Counted from the first letter of the stretch, positions 34,524 through 43,536 are shown. The stretch is 64,000 nt of DNA from Alphaproteobacteria bacterium SO-S41 (GCA_019670725.1 AP024629.1:1984001-2048000); one strand, 5' to 3'. Translations and numbers: made by a program. The notes: generated by a model from the sequence alone, not told the origin.

Positions 34524-35376
34524 GCGCGGCGTCGAACTTCAGGGCGGGCAACGGATAGGCCGGAGCGGTCAGGGCAATCGCCAGACCTGCTGATACGAGG
34601 TCCGTTGTGTTCACCAGTCGTTCAATCCGCACGGACGCGATGGCGCGGCGATCGCTTCCTGACCGCATTTCGCCAACCGCGAGACCCGTCGCATCCTCGA
34701 TCGGAGCACCTGCCGGTGGCAGTTCGCCGGAGATGAAGACCGGCACGAGGCGTTTGCGCGGCTGGGCCTTGTGCTTCATGCGGGCGGTGACTTCCTGGCC
34801 GACGAAGCAGCCTTTGCGGAAATCGACGCCGTGCAGTTCCTCGAAATTGGCGTCGAGCGCGAATTCGCCTTCGACGTCGGCGCTGTCGGGGACGCCCAGC
34901 GTGAGCCGATGGAGCGTGTAGGCGGCGAGGTCGGCGTCGGGTGCGATGCTGTCAGAAGGCGCGATCCAACGCTGACCGAGGGCGGGGAGGCGGGGGTCCG
35001 TCGCGGGTGCGTCCTTCGGGACGGGCGCGAGCGCGCCCTCCTCAGGATGAGGTGGGGTGGGGGAGGCCCAGGCGGCGAAGACGGCGAGGTCGGGGCGGGC
35101 GTCCAGCGTCACGGGCGCGCGCAGGCGGTACATCTTCAGGCGCTTGAGGAGGTCGTCCGTTTTCTCCACCGCCACATCGAGCAGATAGCCCTCGGCCTCG
35201 CCATGGATCACGAAGTCGAACTGCACCTTGCCCTGCGGTGTCAGCAGCGCGGCATAGGTGCTCCAGCCCGCACGCGGCGTGGCGACGGCGTTGGTGACGA
35301 GGGTCTGCAGGAAGGCCTCGGCGCCGGGGCCGCCTACGGCAATGACAGCGCGGTCGGTGAGTCGGACAGTCGGCAT
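34510..35376 (-). CDS. ygfZ: Folate-binding YgfZ/GcvT-like protein (Fe-S cluster maintenance)
   Basis: A 288-residue protein of the YgfZ (IBA57-like) family, which uses tetrahydrofolate in repair or assembly of certain [4Fe-4S] enzymes. The signature is KGCFVGQEVTARMKHKAQPR (~residues 193-212), normally KGCYxGQE. The N-terminal VRLTDRAVIAVGGPGAEAFLQ and TPQGKVQFDFVIHGE fit the GcvT fold. The start at 35376 is usual for the family. It is divergent from the dihydroorotase gene, 57 bases apart, and overlaps the TPR gene. Confidence 0.93.
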   Translation of the reverse strand: MPTVRLTDRAVIAVGGPGAEAFLQTLVTNAVATPRAGWSTYAALLTPQGKVQFDFVIHGEAEGYLLDVAVEKTDDLLKRLKMYRLRAPVTLDARPDLAVFAAWASPTPPHPEEGALAPVPKDAPATDPRLPALGQRWIAPSDSIAPDADLAAYTLHRLTLGVPDSADVEGEFALDANFEELHGVDFRKGCFVGQEVTARMKHKAQPRKRLVPVFISGELPPAGAPIEDATGLAVGEMRSGSDRRAIASVRIERLVNTTDLVSAGLAIALTAPAYPLPALKFDAAHGSE

Positions 35377-35433
35377 GGGGCAGACATGGGAGAGAGCGCT
35401 TTGAAGGGCAAGGGGCGGTGCCTATAAGGCGTC

Positions 35434-36753
35434 ATGTCCGACACGTTCGATCTCGTCCTCCGCAACGGCCAGGTGGTGACGTCCAGCGGCCTGATCGCCG
35501 CCGATATCGGCGTCCGCGACGGGCGCATCGCGGCGCTGGGGCGGATCGGCGCGGGGCAGGGCGGCGAGACCGTTGACGCGACGGGCCTCCACATCCTGCC
35601 CGGCGTGATCGACGCCCATGTCCATTTCCGCGAGCCCGGCCTCACCCACAAGGAAGACTTCGAGACCGGATCGCGCGCCGCCGTGCTGGGCGGGGTCACC
35701 ACCGTATTCGAGATGCCGAACTCCGACCCCGTGACGACCACCGCCGAGCGGCTGCTCGACAAGCTGGACCGGGCGAAGGGGCGGATGGCCTGCGACTACG
35801 CCTTTTATATCGGCGCGTCGTCGGAGAACGCGTCACTGCTGGGCGAGCTCGAACGCCTGCCGGGTTGTGCGGGCGTGAAGGCCTTCATGGGCGCTTCGAC
35901 CGGCTCGCTGCTGCTGGCGGATGAGGAAGGGCTGATGCGCGCGCTGACCAGCGGGCGGCGGCGCATGTCGTTCCATGCCGAGGACGAAGACCGGCTGCAG
36001 GCGCGCAAGGCGCTGGCGCTGCCCGGGCGGCCGGAGACGCATCCCGTCTGGCGCGATGCGGAATGCGCGCGGCTCGCGGGCGAGCGGCTGATGCGCCTTG
36101 CCCGCGCCGCGCGGCGGCAGGTCCATGTGCTGCACGCGACCACGGCGCAGGAGATGGAGCTCTACACCCAGCATCGCGACATCGCGACGGTCGAGGTGAC
36201 CGCCAATCACCTGACCATGGTCGCGCCCGACTGCTACGAGCGGCTCGGCGCCTATGCGCAGATGAACCCGCCCGTGCGCGACGAGCCGCATCGCGCCGCG
36301 CTGTGGCGGGCGATCGGGAGCGGGCTGATCGACGCGATCGGCTCCGACCACGCGCCGCATGTGCGCGCCGAAAAGGACGGCACCTATCCGCAGACGCCCT
36401 CGGGCATGCCCGGCGTGCAGACGCTGGTGCCGGTGTTGCTGAACCATGTCGCCGAGGGCCGCATAACGCTGCAGCGTCTGGCCGATCTCACCTCGGCGGG
36501 GCCGGCGCGCATCTACGGCGTCGCGGGCAAGGGGCGGATCGCCGCGGGCTACGACGCCGACTTCACCCTGGTCGATCTGAAGGCAAGGAAGACCATCCGC
36601 AACGAAGACATGGCCTCGCGCTGCGGCTGGACGCAGTTCGACGGGATGGAGATCACCGGCTGGCCCATCGCGACCATCGTGCGCGGTCGCATTGCGATGC
36701 GCGATGGAGCGGTGGAGAGCGCGCCGGCTGGTGCGCCGGCGCGGTTCCAGTAG
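35434..36753 (+). CDS. pyrC: Dihydroorotase (type I)
   Basis: A 439-residue zinc amidohydrolase converting carbamoyl aspartate to dihydroorotate in pyrimidine synthesis. Metal ligands are His62 and His64 (DAHVHFREPG), the carboxylated Lys149 (GVKAFMGAS), His181 (SFHAEDE), His234 (HVLHATT) and Asp305 (GSDHAPH). EMPNSDPVTTTAERL and ASTGSLLLADEEGL are typical of the class I DHOase/allantoinase group. DHOase is preferred, but hydantoinase-like members look similar and no other pyr gene is adjacent. It converges on a 44-residue basic protein gene. Confidence 0.87.
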   Translation: MSDTFDLVLRNGQVVTSSGLIAADIGVRDGRIAALGRIGAGQGGETVDATGLHILPGVIDAHVHFREPGLTHKEDFETGSRAAVLGGVTTVFEMPNSDPVTTTAERLLDKLDRAKGRMACDYAFYIGASSENASLLGELERLPGCAGVKAFMGASTGSLLLADEEGLMRALTSGRRRMSFHAEDEDRLQARKALALPGRPETHPVWRDAECARLAGERLMRLARAARRQVHVLHATTAQEMELYTQHRDIATVEVTANHLTMVAPDCYERLGAYAQMNPPVRDEPHRAALWRAIGSGLIDAIGSDHAPHVRAEKDGTYPQTPSGMPGVQTLVPVLLNHVAEGRITLQRLADLTSAGPARIYGVAGKGRIAAGYDADFTLVDLKARKTIRNEDMASRCGWTQFDGMEITGWPIATIVRGRIAMRDGAVESAPAGAPARFQ

Positions 36754-36769
36754 ACGCGAGACGCGTCGC

Positions 36770-36904
36770 TCAGCTCTTCTTCTTGGACTTGGGCGTGCCG
36801 GCCGGCTTGCGGTCGGCGAAGGTCGAGGTCGTAGCGGCCACCGCGGGCTTGGCCTTCTTGGGCTTCTTCAGTTCGCGATTGCCGCGATTTTTTTCCTTGG
36901 ACAT
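36770..36904 (-). CDS. 44-residue Lys-rich small protein
   Basis: A short ORF (MSKEKNRGNRELKKPKKAKP, then PAVAATTSTFADRK, ending TPKSKKKS). It is strongly basic, about one third Lys/Arg, and probably unstructured. AGAGGAGT lies six bases before the ATG, a good ribosome site, and a hairpin GGCCCG-CTACGC-CGGGCC sits in its leader. Small proteins of this kind (MSKEKxRGN... KKPK) recur in Alphaproteobacteria as hypothetical genes. Nucleic acid or ribosome binding is a guess from charge. Confidence 0.7.
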   Translation of the reverse strand: MSKEKNRGNRELKKPKKAKPAVAATTSTFADRKPAGTPKSKKKS

Positions 36905-36980
36905 GGGTTACTCCTCTGGCCCGCTACGCCGGGCCCCAGTCACCTACGCCCTTGTTGCGGGGGGTGCCAGCGCGCCAACG

Positions 36981-37008
36981 AAAACGCCGCCCGATTGCCC
37001 GGGCGGCG
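36981..37008 (-). terminator. Intrinsic terminator of the 37034-37564 gene
   Basis: On the minus strand CGCCGCCCG (37008-37000), loop of six bases, CGGGCGGCG (36993-36985) is followed by TTTT (36984-36981). The stem begins 26 bases after the stop codon of the upstream exported-protein gene. Confidence 0.75.
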
Positions 37009-37033
37009 CGGTTCGCGGCGAAGGCCAGGTCGT

Positions 37034-37564
37034 TCAGTCGGCGCCCTTGCACAGCTCGCTCTTGGTCGACGAGAGCAGGAAGCTCGCCTGGTCGTCCTTG
37101 GGATCGATGGTCACGCGCGCCTCCAGCATGGCTTCGTACGTGTCGAGATTGGGCATCACCATGATGCGGTTGGTGTTGTTCAGCACCGGACCTTCGGCGC
37201 TTTTGGTCAGCGTGAAGCTGCCGCCGTCCTCGTCGATGATGCAATCGACATCCGTGCCCTTGCCGGCCTTGCAATAGGCGTCGGCGAACAGTTTCGTCTT
37301 GCTGTCCTTCAGCGTGACGACCAGCAGCGCGGAGATCGTGCCCGCTGCCTTGTCTTCCTCGGCGGCCGGCGCGTAGGTGAGGGCGATGCCGGTCACCTTC
37401 TGCTTGGGATGCGCCTTCATATGCGCGGCATCGTATTCGCGGGCGATGCAGGTGCCCTCGTTCGAATCCAGAAACCCGACCTTCCCCGATGTGTCCGCCG
37501 CGCCCGCTGTGCCGGCGAACGCCGCCACAACGACGCCGAACGCCGCAAGCTTGATACCAACCAT
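37034..37564 (-). CDS. Exported Cys-containing protein of unknown function
   Basis: A 176-residue protein from Met 37564 (GAGGGG upstream) with signal peptide MVGIKLAAFGVVVAAFAGTAGA. The mature protein has Cys in GTCIAREYD, AYCKAG, VDCIID and SELCKGAD, consistent with two disulfides in the periplasm. KVTGIALTYAP and ISALLVVTLKDSKTKLFAD look like beta strands of a sandwich fold. I do not recognise the family. The longer reading to 37747 runs through a terminator hairpin and was rejected. A terminator follows the gene. Confidence 0.72.
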   Translation of the reverse strand: MVGIKLAAFGVVVAAFAGTAGAADTSGKVGFLDSNEGTCIAREYDAAHMKAHPKQKVTGIALTYAPAAEEDKAAGTISALLVVTLKDSKTKLFADAYCKAGKGTDVDCIIDEDGGSFTLTKSAEGPVLNNTNRIMVMPNLDTYEAMLEARVTIDPKDDQASFLLSSTKSELCKGAD

Positions 37565-37597
37565 GAAACTGTGCCCCTCGTGAAAAGCCGTATGCAA

Positions 37598-37632
37598 CAA
37601 AAACGGCCGCGGAGCGCGATGCCCCACGGCCG
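37598..37632 (-). terminator. Intrinsic terminator downstream of usg
   Basis: Minus strand: CGGCCGTGGGGC (37632-37621), loop ATCGC, GCTCCGCGGCCG (37615-37604), followed by TTTTT (37603-37599). Two G-U pairs are included in the stem. It would stop transcripts coming from usg before the exported-protein gene. Confidence 0.65.
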
Positions 37633-37778
37633 CCGCACGCGAACGCCAAGCGTCCGGTGTCGTTTGTTGCCTAGGGCTCCTTTGCGCCCATACCAAGGCA
37701 AATGGACCACGGGGCGACGCGGCGTCACGATGGTTGGAATCGTACAAAGCGGCCGGGTGGCCGCGCTAAGTCTTCAGC

Positions 37779-38045
37779 CTAGTGAATGCGGAATTCCGCG
37801 CCGTAGAGCTTCAGCTCGGTCGGCGTGAAGACGCCCTTCACGGCGATCCGCACCGAGTGCAGCTTTCCGTCGAGATGGTGCGACCAGAACGTCAGGAATT
37901 TGTTCAGCACCGGCAGCTTGGGCACGATGTCGAGGTCCTGCCACAGGAAGCTCTGCAGGACGGCCGGATGGTCCGGCAGGTGATAGAGGATTTCAGCGGT
38001 GGTGAGCTTGTAGCCTTCGATACGTCTCGCCAGCGAATCTTCCAT
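37779..38045 (-). CDS. usg: Usg-family protein
   Basis: An 88-residue protein matching the alphaproteobacterial Usg family: GYKLTTAEILYHLPDHPAVL, QSFLWQDLDIVPKLPVLNKF, LTFWSHHLDGKLHSVRIA, and a C-terminal ELKLYGAEFRIH. The name comes from the gene's frequent place near tryptophan genes; its molecular role is unknown. Here no trp gene is close. A terminator hairpin lies about 150 bases downstream. Confidence 0.92.
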   Translation of the reverse strand: MEDSLARRIEGYKLTTAEILYHLPDHPAVLQSFLWQDLDIVPKLPVLNKFLTFWSHHLDGKLHSVRIAVKGVFTPTELKLYGAEFRIH

Positions 38046-38172
38046 GGTTCAGGGCACCTCTTGAAGGTTGAAAGCACCTCCCCCTGACTGTCCCACCTGC
38101 CGGCTCTTGCCGATCAGCTTGGCGCGGATTCGTCAACGAACGGTAACAAAGCGGCGCCGCGTGGCAAGCGCC

Positions 38173-39246
38173 TCATGCGGCCATGAACCAGTCGATGATC
38201 CCGGCATGCAGGTCCTGCGGCACGGTGTGGCTGAGATCCTCGACGAAATGCGTCACGACCGCCGCGCCTGCCGCGGTGAGCGTACGCTGCGCCTCGACGG
38301 CAAGCTCTATGGGGAACATCCAGTCGAGCGCGCCATGGACGATATGGATCGGCAGGCCCTGTAGGCGTTCGCGGTCGGCGAATTCGATCAGCATCGGATG
38401 GAACGCCGCCGCGGTGGGCGCGAGATGGGTGAAGGGCGAGCCCGTCTCCAGCCCCGTCACATAGGCGAAGGTGCCGCCGTCGCTCATGCCGGTCAGCAGG
38501 ATGCGGCGCGGATCGACCGGCCAGCGGGCGCTCACCTCGGCGACGATGCGCGCGAGGTTCGGCGTGTCGGCATCCTGGCCCTGGATCGCCCAGGTACGGT
38601 CAATCGAGGTCGGCGCGACCAGGATCGCGCCCCGGCTGCGGGCGTCGCGCAGCCAGCTATAGAGGAAGCTGCGGCCATGCCCGCTGCCGCCATGCAGCGC
38701 GACGATCAGGGGCAACGGCGTATCCGGCGCCATCGTCTCGGGGACATAGAGCGAAAAGCCGCCGCGGGAATCGTAGGTGTTGTCGACATGCAGGAGGCCG
38801 GTCTCCGGCCGCGGCTCGGCGCTTACGAGGCGCTGCTGCAGGTCCAGATCGGCGCGGCGGTCGGGACTTAGGAAATAGCGGTTCACCGGCGAGAGATCGC
38901 GCGCGAAGGGATAGAGCGCCTCCTGCGCCAGCGGGATGCGGCGAAAGGCCTGGAACGCCGCCATCAACTCGCCCGTGCCCGTCGCGGCGGTGCGCAGCGT
39001 GTCATAGGCGGCCAGCACATGATCCGCCGCCCGCACCAGCGGCGCACGCAGCTCGGCCATCTCGGCCGGCCACGCATCCAGCAGCGGCCGCACTTCGCGC
39101 AGCGCCGCGTCGCGCCCGCCGACACTCGCCACGAGCTCCGCCAATTGCGGCGGATGAAAATGCCGCGCGACAAACCCCAGCGTCTCCAGAGCCTGGAGCA
39201 GGGTGGGGATGACGATGGCGAGGTCAGAGGTGGGGGAGTTGGTCAC
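38173..39246 (-). CDS. Alpha/beta hydrolase (esterase/depolymerase-like)
   Basis: A 357-residue protein. After a helical N-terminal region, residues ~165-355 form an alpha/beta hydrolase: oxyanion strand PLPLIVALHGGSGHGRSF, nucleophile LTGMSDGGTFAY (GxSxG), an Asp in VHGALDWMFPIE and the His in LSHTVPQD. It resembles the PHB-depolymerase/feruloyl-esterase LpqC group that lacks a clear signal peptide here. Substrate unknown. The next gene on the same strand, with a signal peptide, starts upstream; the two are separated by one base. Confidence 0.82.
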   Translation of the reverse strand: MTNSPTSDLAIVIPTLLQALETLGFVARHFHPPQLAELVASVGGRDAALREVRPLLDAWPAEMAELRAPLVRAADHVLAAYDTLRTAATGTGELMAAFQAFRRIPLAQEALYPFARDLSPVNRYFLSPDRRADLDLQQRLVSAEPRPETGLLHVDNTYDSRGGFSLYVPETMAPDTPLPLIVALHGGSGHGRSFLYSWLRDARSRGAILVAPTSIDRTWAIQGQDADTPNLARIVAEVSARWPVDPRRILLTGMSDGGTFAYVTGLETGSPFTHLAPTAAAFHPMLIEFADRERLQGLPIHIVHGALDWMFPIELAVEAQRTLTAAGAAVVTHFVEDLSHTVPQDLHAGIIDWFMAA

Positions 39247-39247
39247 G

Positions 39248-39658
39248 TCAGTCCTTCACCCACGGCGCGCGTTTCAGTGTGTAGGTCTTGCCGTCGTTTT
39301 CGCTGACCGTGGTCAGCACGCCGTCCTTGCCGGGTTTGAAGTCCATGAGCGGGGTCAGTTCAGCGCCGAACAGGCGGACGCCGCCGGCCTCCAGCGGCAT
39401 CCAGCCGGAAAAGTCGCTCATCCAGAAAATCTGCGTCTCGCAGCCCGCCTGCACCCAGGCACGCATCGTGGTGTAGTCCGGCTTGCCCTCCAGGTAGAGC
39501 AGGCAGGTGACATTGTCCTCGGGGTTGCGGGCGAAGATATAGACGCCGGCCAGCGGCTCGGCCGCCTTGAGGACCGCTGGATCGACCTCGGTTTCCGCAA
39601 AGGCTGGCGGGAATGCGTAGAGGCCGGCGAGGAGCGCCGCGATGACTGGTTTGCGCAT
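39248..39658 (-). CDS. Exported small protein resembling AprI/Inh protease inhibitors
   Basis: A 136-residue product from Met 39658 with signal peptide MRKPVIAALLAGLYAFPPAFA. The mature part begins LAGVYIFARNPEDNVTCLLY and has a second Cys in VQAGCETQIFW, then GWMPLEAGGVRLFGAELTPL and TVSENDGKTYTLKR. The single disulfide, the Gly-Val-Trp/Tyr opening and the 'LEAGGVRL' turn recall the AprI/Inh inhibitor of serralysin-type metalloproteases. This family call is a pattern judgement, not a search result. Its stop and the start of the hydrolase gene are adjacent, implying co-expression. Confidence 0.55.
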   Translation of the reverse strand: MRKPVIAALLAGLYAFPPAFAETEVDPAVLKAAEPLAGVYIFARNPEDNVTCLLYLEGKPDYTTMRAWVQAGCETQIFWMSDFSGWMPLEAGGVRLFGAELTPLMDFKPGKDGVLTTVSENDGKTYTLKRAPWVKD

Positions 39659-39738
39659 GAGGGGCAGGCACTCCGCTGGTTGAACTGAACCATAGCAAGG
39701 GAATGCGGCGGGCACAGGGCTTCCCGGCCCCGGTCTTC

Positions 39739-39852
39739 GTCATGGTGAGGTGCGGAGCGCGGGACGCGCGGAGCCTCGAACCACGCAGGCTGCTGCTGCC
39801 GCTCGTGCGTCCTTCGAGGCTCGCCCGTTGGGCGCGCACCTCAGGATGACGG
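39739..39852. repeat. Long palindromic intergenic repeat, family 2, copy A
   Basis: A ~114-base element bounded by CGTCATGGTGAGGTGC and GCACCTCAGGATGACG, with an inner CGGAGCCTCGAACCACGCA arm facing TGCGTCCTTCGAGGCTCGC. Copy B at 49417-49521 is the same element in reverse orientation. Elements of this sequence are widespread between genes in Alphaproteobacteria such as Bradyrhizobium and relatives. A degenerate partial unit follows at 39876. The intergenic region 39659-40012 contains only these repeats and the acuI leader; no gene is seen. Confidence 0.88.
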
Positions 39853-39875
39853 GCAGGGGGTGGGCTGCTGCAGGG

Positions 39876-39918
39876 TGCATCCTCCGAGACGCGGCCTTTG
39901 GCCACTCCCTGATGTGAC
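39876..39918. repeat. Partial family 2 repeat
   Basis: GGTGCATCCTCCGAGACGCG, then GCCTTTGGCCACTCCCTGATG, resembles one half of the family 2 element (the 'GCATCCTTCGAGACGC...CTCAGGATG' form common in this class) with several changes. It lies 24 bases from copy A, suggesting serial insertion or decay. Confidence 0.5.
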
Positions 39919-40012
39919 CGGAAGGAAAAGCGTGGCAGGCGGCGCGCCTTGACCTGCACGTCAAATTCCTATGGGTTCCCCGCCCACAGAAAACAGCACA
40001 GGGACGACACGC

Positions 40013-41005
40013 ATGGCCGGTTTCCGGGCGTTGCTGCTGGAGAAGGGTGAGGACGGCCAGCAGGCGTCCCGCATTGCCGAGCTGAGCGATGCCGATCTGA
40101 TGCCGGGCGATGTCACGGTTGCGGTCAGCCATTCCACAGTGAACTACAAGGACGGCCTTGCGCTGACCGGCGCGGCACCCGTGGTGCGCCGCTGGCCGAT
40201 GATCCCCGGGATCGATTTCGCGGGCGTGGTGGAGGAGTCGTCCAACCCGCTATGGAAGGCGGGCGACAAGGTCATCCTCAACGGCTGGGGCCTCGGCGAG
40301 ACGCATCTGGGCGGCTATGCGACGCGCGCGCGGGTGAAGGGCGAGTGGCTGGTGCCGCTGCCCGATGCGTTCACCCCGGCCGAAGCCATGGCGATCGGCA
40401 CGGCCGGCTACACCGCCATGCTGTGCGTGCTGGCGCTGGAACAGCACGGTATCCTGCCTGACACCCGCCCGGTGCTGGTCACCGGCGCGGCGGGCGGCGT
40501 GGGCTCGGTTGCGATCTCCGTTCTGGCGAAGCTCGGCTATCGCGTCATCGCCTCGACGGGCCGGGCGGAAGAAAAAGAGTATCTGACCAAGCTTGGCGCC
40601 GATGAGGTCATTCCGCGCGCCGAACTGACCGGCGAGCCGCGCCCGATGGGCAAGGAGCGCTGGGCGGGCGTGGTGGACAGCGTCGGCTCGAAGACGCTCG
40701 CCAATGCGCTCTCCATGACGAAATACGGCGGCTGCGTCGCGGCCTGCGGCCTCGCGGCAGGCATGGACCTGCCGGGCTCGGTCGCGCCCTTCATCCTGCG
40801 CGGCGTGACTCTGGCGGGCATTGACAGCGTCATGGCGCCCCGGGAGCGGCGTCTGGTCGCGTGGCAGCGTCTGGCGCGCGACCTCGATAGCGCTAAGCTC
40901 GATTCGATGATGACGACCATCGGACTGAAAGACGCGGCCGGTCTTGGCCCCGAAATCCTGCAGGGCAAGGTGCGCGGCCGCGTCGTCGTGGACGTGAACG
41001 CTTGA
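40013..41005 (+). CDS. acuI: AcuI/YhdH-type quinone oxidoreductase (acrylyl-CoA reductase family)
   Basis: A 330-residue medium-chain reductase without the zinc ligands. It has [44 protein letters not shown] (split) and the NADPH motif [17 protein letters not shown]. The NWKDxL-type opening and GLGxxxxGG loop are marks of the AcuI/YhdH group, which reduces acryloyl-CoA to propionyl-CoA. ATG 40013 is used; 39971 is an in-frame alternative. The stop overlaps the region of the feruloyl-CoA synthase start, so a role on a CoA thioester made by that ligase is possible. Confidence 0.88.
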   Translation: MAGFRALLLEKGEDGQQASRIAELSDADLMPGDVTVAVSHSTVNYKDGLALTGAAPVVRRWPMIPGIDFAGVVEESSNPLWKAGDKVILNGWGLGETHLGGYATRARVKGEWLVPLPDAFTPAEAMAIGTAGYTAMLCVLALEQHGILPDTRPVLVTGAAGGVGSVAISVLAKLGYRVIASTGRAEEKEYLTKLGADEVIPRAELTGEPRPMGKERWAGVVDSVGSKTLANALSMTKYGGCVAACGLAAGMDLPGSVAPFILRGVTLAGIDSVMAPRERRLVAWQRLARDLDSAKLDSMMTTIGLKDAAGLGPEILQGKVRGRVVVDVNA

Positions 41006-41010
41006 ACGCG

Positions 41011-42846
41011 ATGGCCCCTTTCCGGCGCGGCGCGCATGTGACGCCGCGGGTCGAGGTCGAGCGCCGGGCCGATGGCGCGATTCTGCTGACCAACCCCTAT
41101 CCGCTGGTGACGCCGCCCGTGAACGTCATCGCGCCGTTCCGGCGTTGGGCGGTCGAAGCGCCGGACCGGATCTGGCTGGCGGAACGCACAGAGCCGGAGG
41201 CGGGTTGGCGGACGGTCACTTATGGCGCGGCGAACGAGGCCGTTCGGCGCATTGCGGAAGGGCTGATCGCCCGGGGGCTCTGCGGCCAGGACGCGCCGCT
41301 GATGATCCTCAGCGGCAACAGCGTCGATCACGCGCTGATGACCTATGGCGCGATCCTGGCGGGCATGCCGGCGGCGCCGGTCAGCCGCGGCTATTCGACG
41401 ATGTCGAGCGACTTCGACAAGCTGAAATACGTCTTCGATCTCGTGAAGCCCAAGGCGATCTTCGCCGATGACATGCCGATCTACGAGAAGGCCCTCGCGG
41501 CGCTCGATCTGACCGGCGTCCAGCTGTTCCATTCCAGGCGTGCCTTCAGCGGCGGTTCAACGGATATCGCGGCGCTGCAGGAAACGCCCTCCGGCGCCGT
41601 TGCCGATGCCGCCTATACGCGCCTCCGCTTCGACGATGTCGCGAAGTTCCTGTTCACCTCGGGCTCGACGGGGATGCCCAAGGCGGCGATGAATACCCAT
41701 CGCCAGATGTGCACCAACGCGGCGATGATCCGCTCGACGCTGGAAAATCCCGACAATGCGCCGCCGGCGGTGACGCTGACCTGGCTGCCGTGGAGCCACA
41801 CCTTCGGCGGCAACTCCATTCTCAACATCAACACGGTCTGGGGCGGCACGATCTATCTCGACAACGGCTCGCCGACGCCGGCCGGCTTTGCCGAAACGCT
41901 GCGCAACCTCCGCGAGATTTCACCGACCGCCTATTCCAACGTGCCCGCCGGCTGGACGATGCTGGTCGCGGAGCTGGAGAAGGACGAGGCGCTCGCCCGC
42001 ACTTTCTTCCACCGGCTGAAGCAGATGGCCTATGGCGGCGCGGCGCTGGGGCAGGAGATAGGCGACCGCATCCAGACCGTCGCGGCGCGCGTGACGGGCG
42101 AGCGGCTGCCGTTTTCGTCCGGCTACGGATCGACGGAGACCGGCCCCTCGATCATGAATGTGCACTGGTCCACCGAGCGCATGGGCCTGATCGGCCTGCC
42201 GCTGCCTGGCGTCGTCGTGAAGCTGGTGCCGGTCGGCGGCAAACTGGAAGTGCGCGCCAAAGGCGACACGATCACGCCGGGCTATTTCGGGCGTCCTGAT
42301 CTCACCGCCAAGGCCTTCGACGAGGAAGGCTACTACTGCCTCGGCGACGCCGCGAAATTCGTCGATCCCGAGGATCCCGCGAAGGGCTTCGTGTTCGATG
42401 GGCGCGTGGTCGAGGACTTCAAGCTCGATACCGGGACCTTCGTCAACGCGGGGCGTCTGCGCATCCAGGCGATCGACGCCGGCGGCGGCCTCATCCAGGA
42501 CGCGCTGGTCGCCGGCCAGAACCGCGCCTTTGTGGCCATTCTCGCCTGGCCTGACCTTGCGGCCTGCCGCGATCTTGTCGGCGAAGACCTCAGCGCCGAT
42601 GACCTCGTCCGCCACCCCAAGGTGCTGGACGCGCTCGCCGCCGCGCTGAGCCGTCATAACGCCGCCAATCCGGGATCGAGCACCCAGATCCGCCGCGCCT
42701 TGCTGATGACGGAGCCGCCGAGCTTCGATGCGGGCGAGATCACCGACAAGGGCTCGATCAACCAGGCTCTATCTCTCGCCCGACGCAGCGTGCTGGTCGA
42801 GCGCCTTTATGCGGAACCTGTCGGCCCGGCTGTGGTTCCTGTCTGA
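41011..42846 (+). CDS. fcs: Feruloyl-CoA synthase-like acyl-CoA ligase
   Basis: A 611-residue ANL-superfamily enzyme that activates an aromatic acid with ATP and CoA. The P-loop is KFLFTSGSTGMPKAAMNTHR (~residues 211-230), A4/A5 are TLTWLPWSHTFGGNS and GYGSTETGPSI, and the hinge YYCLGDAAKF and GRVVEDFKLDTGTFVNAGRL follow. The replacement of the usual GRxKD by GRVVEDFKL is seen in feruloyl-CoA synthases. ATG 41011 was preferred over TTG 41002, which overlaps acuI. The expected hydratase-lyase and vanillin dehydrogenase genes are not nearby, so the substrate remains uncertain. One-base overlap with lysE. Confidence 0.88.
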   Translation: MAPFRRGAHVTPRVEVERRADGAILLTNPYPLVTPPVNVIAPFRRWAVEAPDRIWLAERTEPEAGWRTVTYGAANEAVRRIAEGLIARGLCGQDAPLMILSGNSVDHALMTYGAILAGMPAAPVSRGYSTMSSDFDKLKYVFDLVKPKAIFADDMPIYEKALAALDLTGVQLFHSRRAFSGGSTDIAALQETPSGAVADAAYTRLRFDDVAKFLFTSGSTGMPKAAMNTHRQMCTNAAMIRSTLENPDNAPPAVTLTWLPWSHTFGGNSILNINTVWGGTIYLDNGSPTPAGFAETLRNLREISPTAYSNVPAGWTMLVAELEKDEALARTFFHRLKQMAYGGAALGQEIGDRIQTVAARVTGERLPFSSGYGSTETGPSIMNVHWSTERMGLIGLPLPGVVVKLVPVGGKLEVRAKGDTITPGYFGRPDLTAKAFDEEGYYCLGDAAKFVDPEDPAKGFVFDGRVVEDFKLDTGTFVNAGRLRIQAIDAGGGLIQDALVAGQNRAFVAILAWPDLAACRDLVGEDLSADDLVRHPKVLDALAAALSRHNAANPGSSTQIRRALLMTEPPSFDAGEITDKGSINQALSLARRSVLVERLYAEPVGPAVVPV

Positions 42847-43529
42847 TGCTAGACACCAAGATGATCATGGACTGGGTCTGGCTGATCGCCACGGGATTCG
42901 GTTTTGGCTTTATCGCGGCGGCGCCCATCGGCGCCGTCAACATCATCTGCATCCGGCGTACGCTGCATTACGGGCCGATCAACGGCTTCCTGTCAGGTCT
43001 GGGGGCGGCGCTGGGCGATGGCTTCTTTGCCATGCTCGTCGCGTTCGGCTTTACCAGCCTGTCCGAGTTCATGACCGGACACCGCTTCGCGCTGGAGCTT
43101 TCGGGTGGCCTCATCCTCATCGGCTATGCCGCCTACGCCCTCCTTACCAAACCGCCGATCCGGCGCATCGAGGCGAAGGGCGAGAAGGTCGAGGAGAGCT
43201 CTACCGGTTTCGTCGGCGCGGCGCTCTCGACGCTGGGCCTGACGCTGATCAATCCCGCGACGCTGTTCTTCTTCGCGGCGGTCGCCGCCTCGCTCAGCAG
43301 CACCATTCCGGTCGGCGCGCCCAGCTATGCCGGGGCCGGGGTCTTCGTCGCCTCGGTCATTCTCGGTTCGACCTTCTGGTGGGCGGTGATCGTCTCGATC
43401 ACCTATTTCGCGCACAAGCAGATCGGCGACCGTTCGATCGTCATCATCAACCGGGTGACCGGCGTGCTGATCGGACTGTTCGGCGTCGCGGTGTTGATCA
43501 ACCTTTTCTACGGCCACTGGCTGAAATGA
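42846..43529 (+). CDS. LysE-family exporter
   Basis: A 227-residue inner-membrane protein with about six transmembrane segments. FGFIAAAPIGAVNIICIRRTL is the N-terminal LysE signature (PGP-type turn as APIGA), with GLGAALGDGFFAMLVA and TLINPATLFFFAAV later. Members export amino acids and similar small molecules. It overlaps fcs by one base and is followed after seven bases by the ThDP enzyme, so it belongs to this operon and may export a product or excess substrate. Confidence 0.88.
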   Translation: MLDTKMIMDWVWLIATGFGFGFIAAAPIGAVNIICIRRTLHYGPINGFLSGLGAALGDGFFAMLVAFGFTSLSEFMTGHRFALELSGGLILIGYAAYALLTKPPIRRIEAKGEKVEESSTGFVGAALSTLGLTLINPATLFFFAAVAASLSSTIPVGAPSYAGAGVFVASVILGSTFWWAVIVSITYFAHKQIGDRSIVIINRVTGVLIGLFGVAVLINLFYGHWLK

Positions 43530-43536
43530 GACGCCG

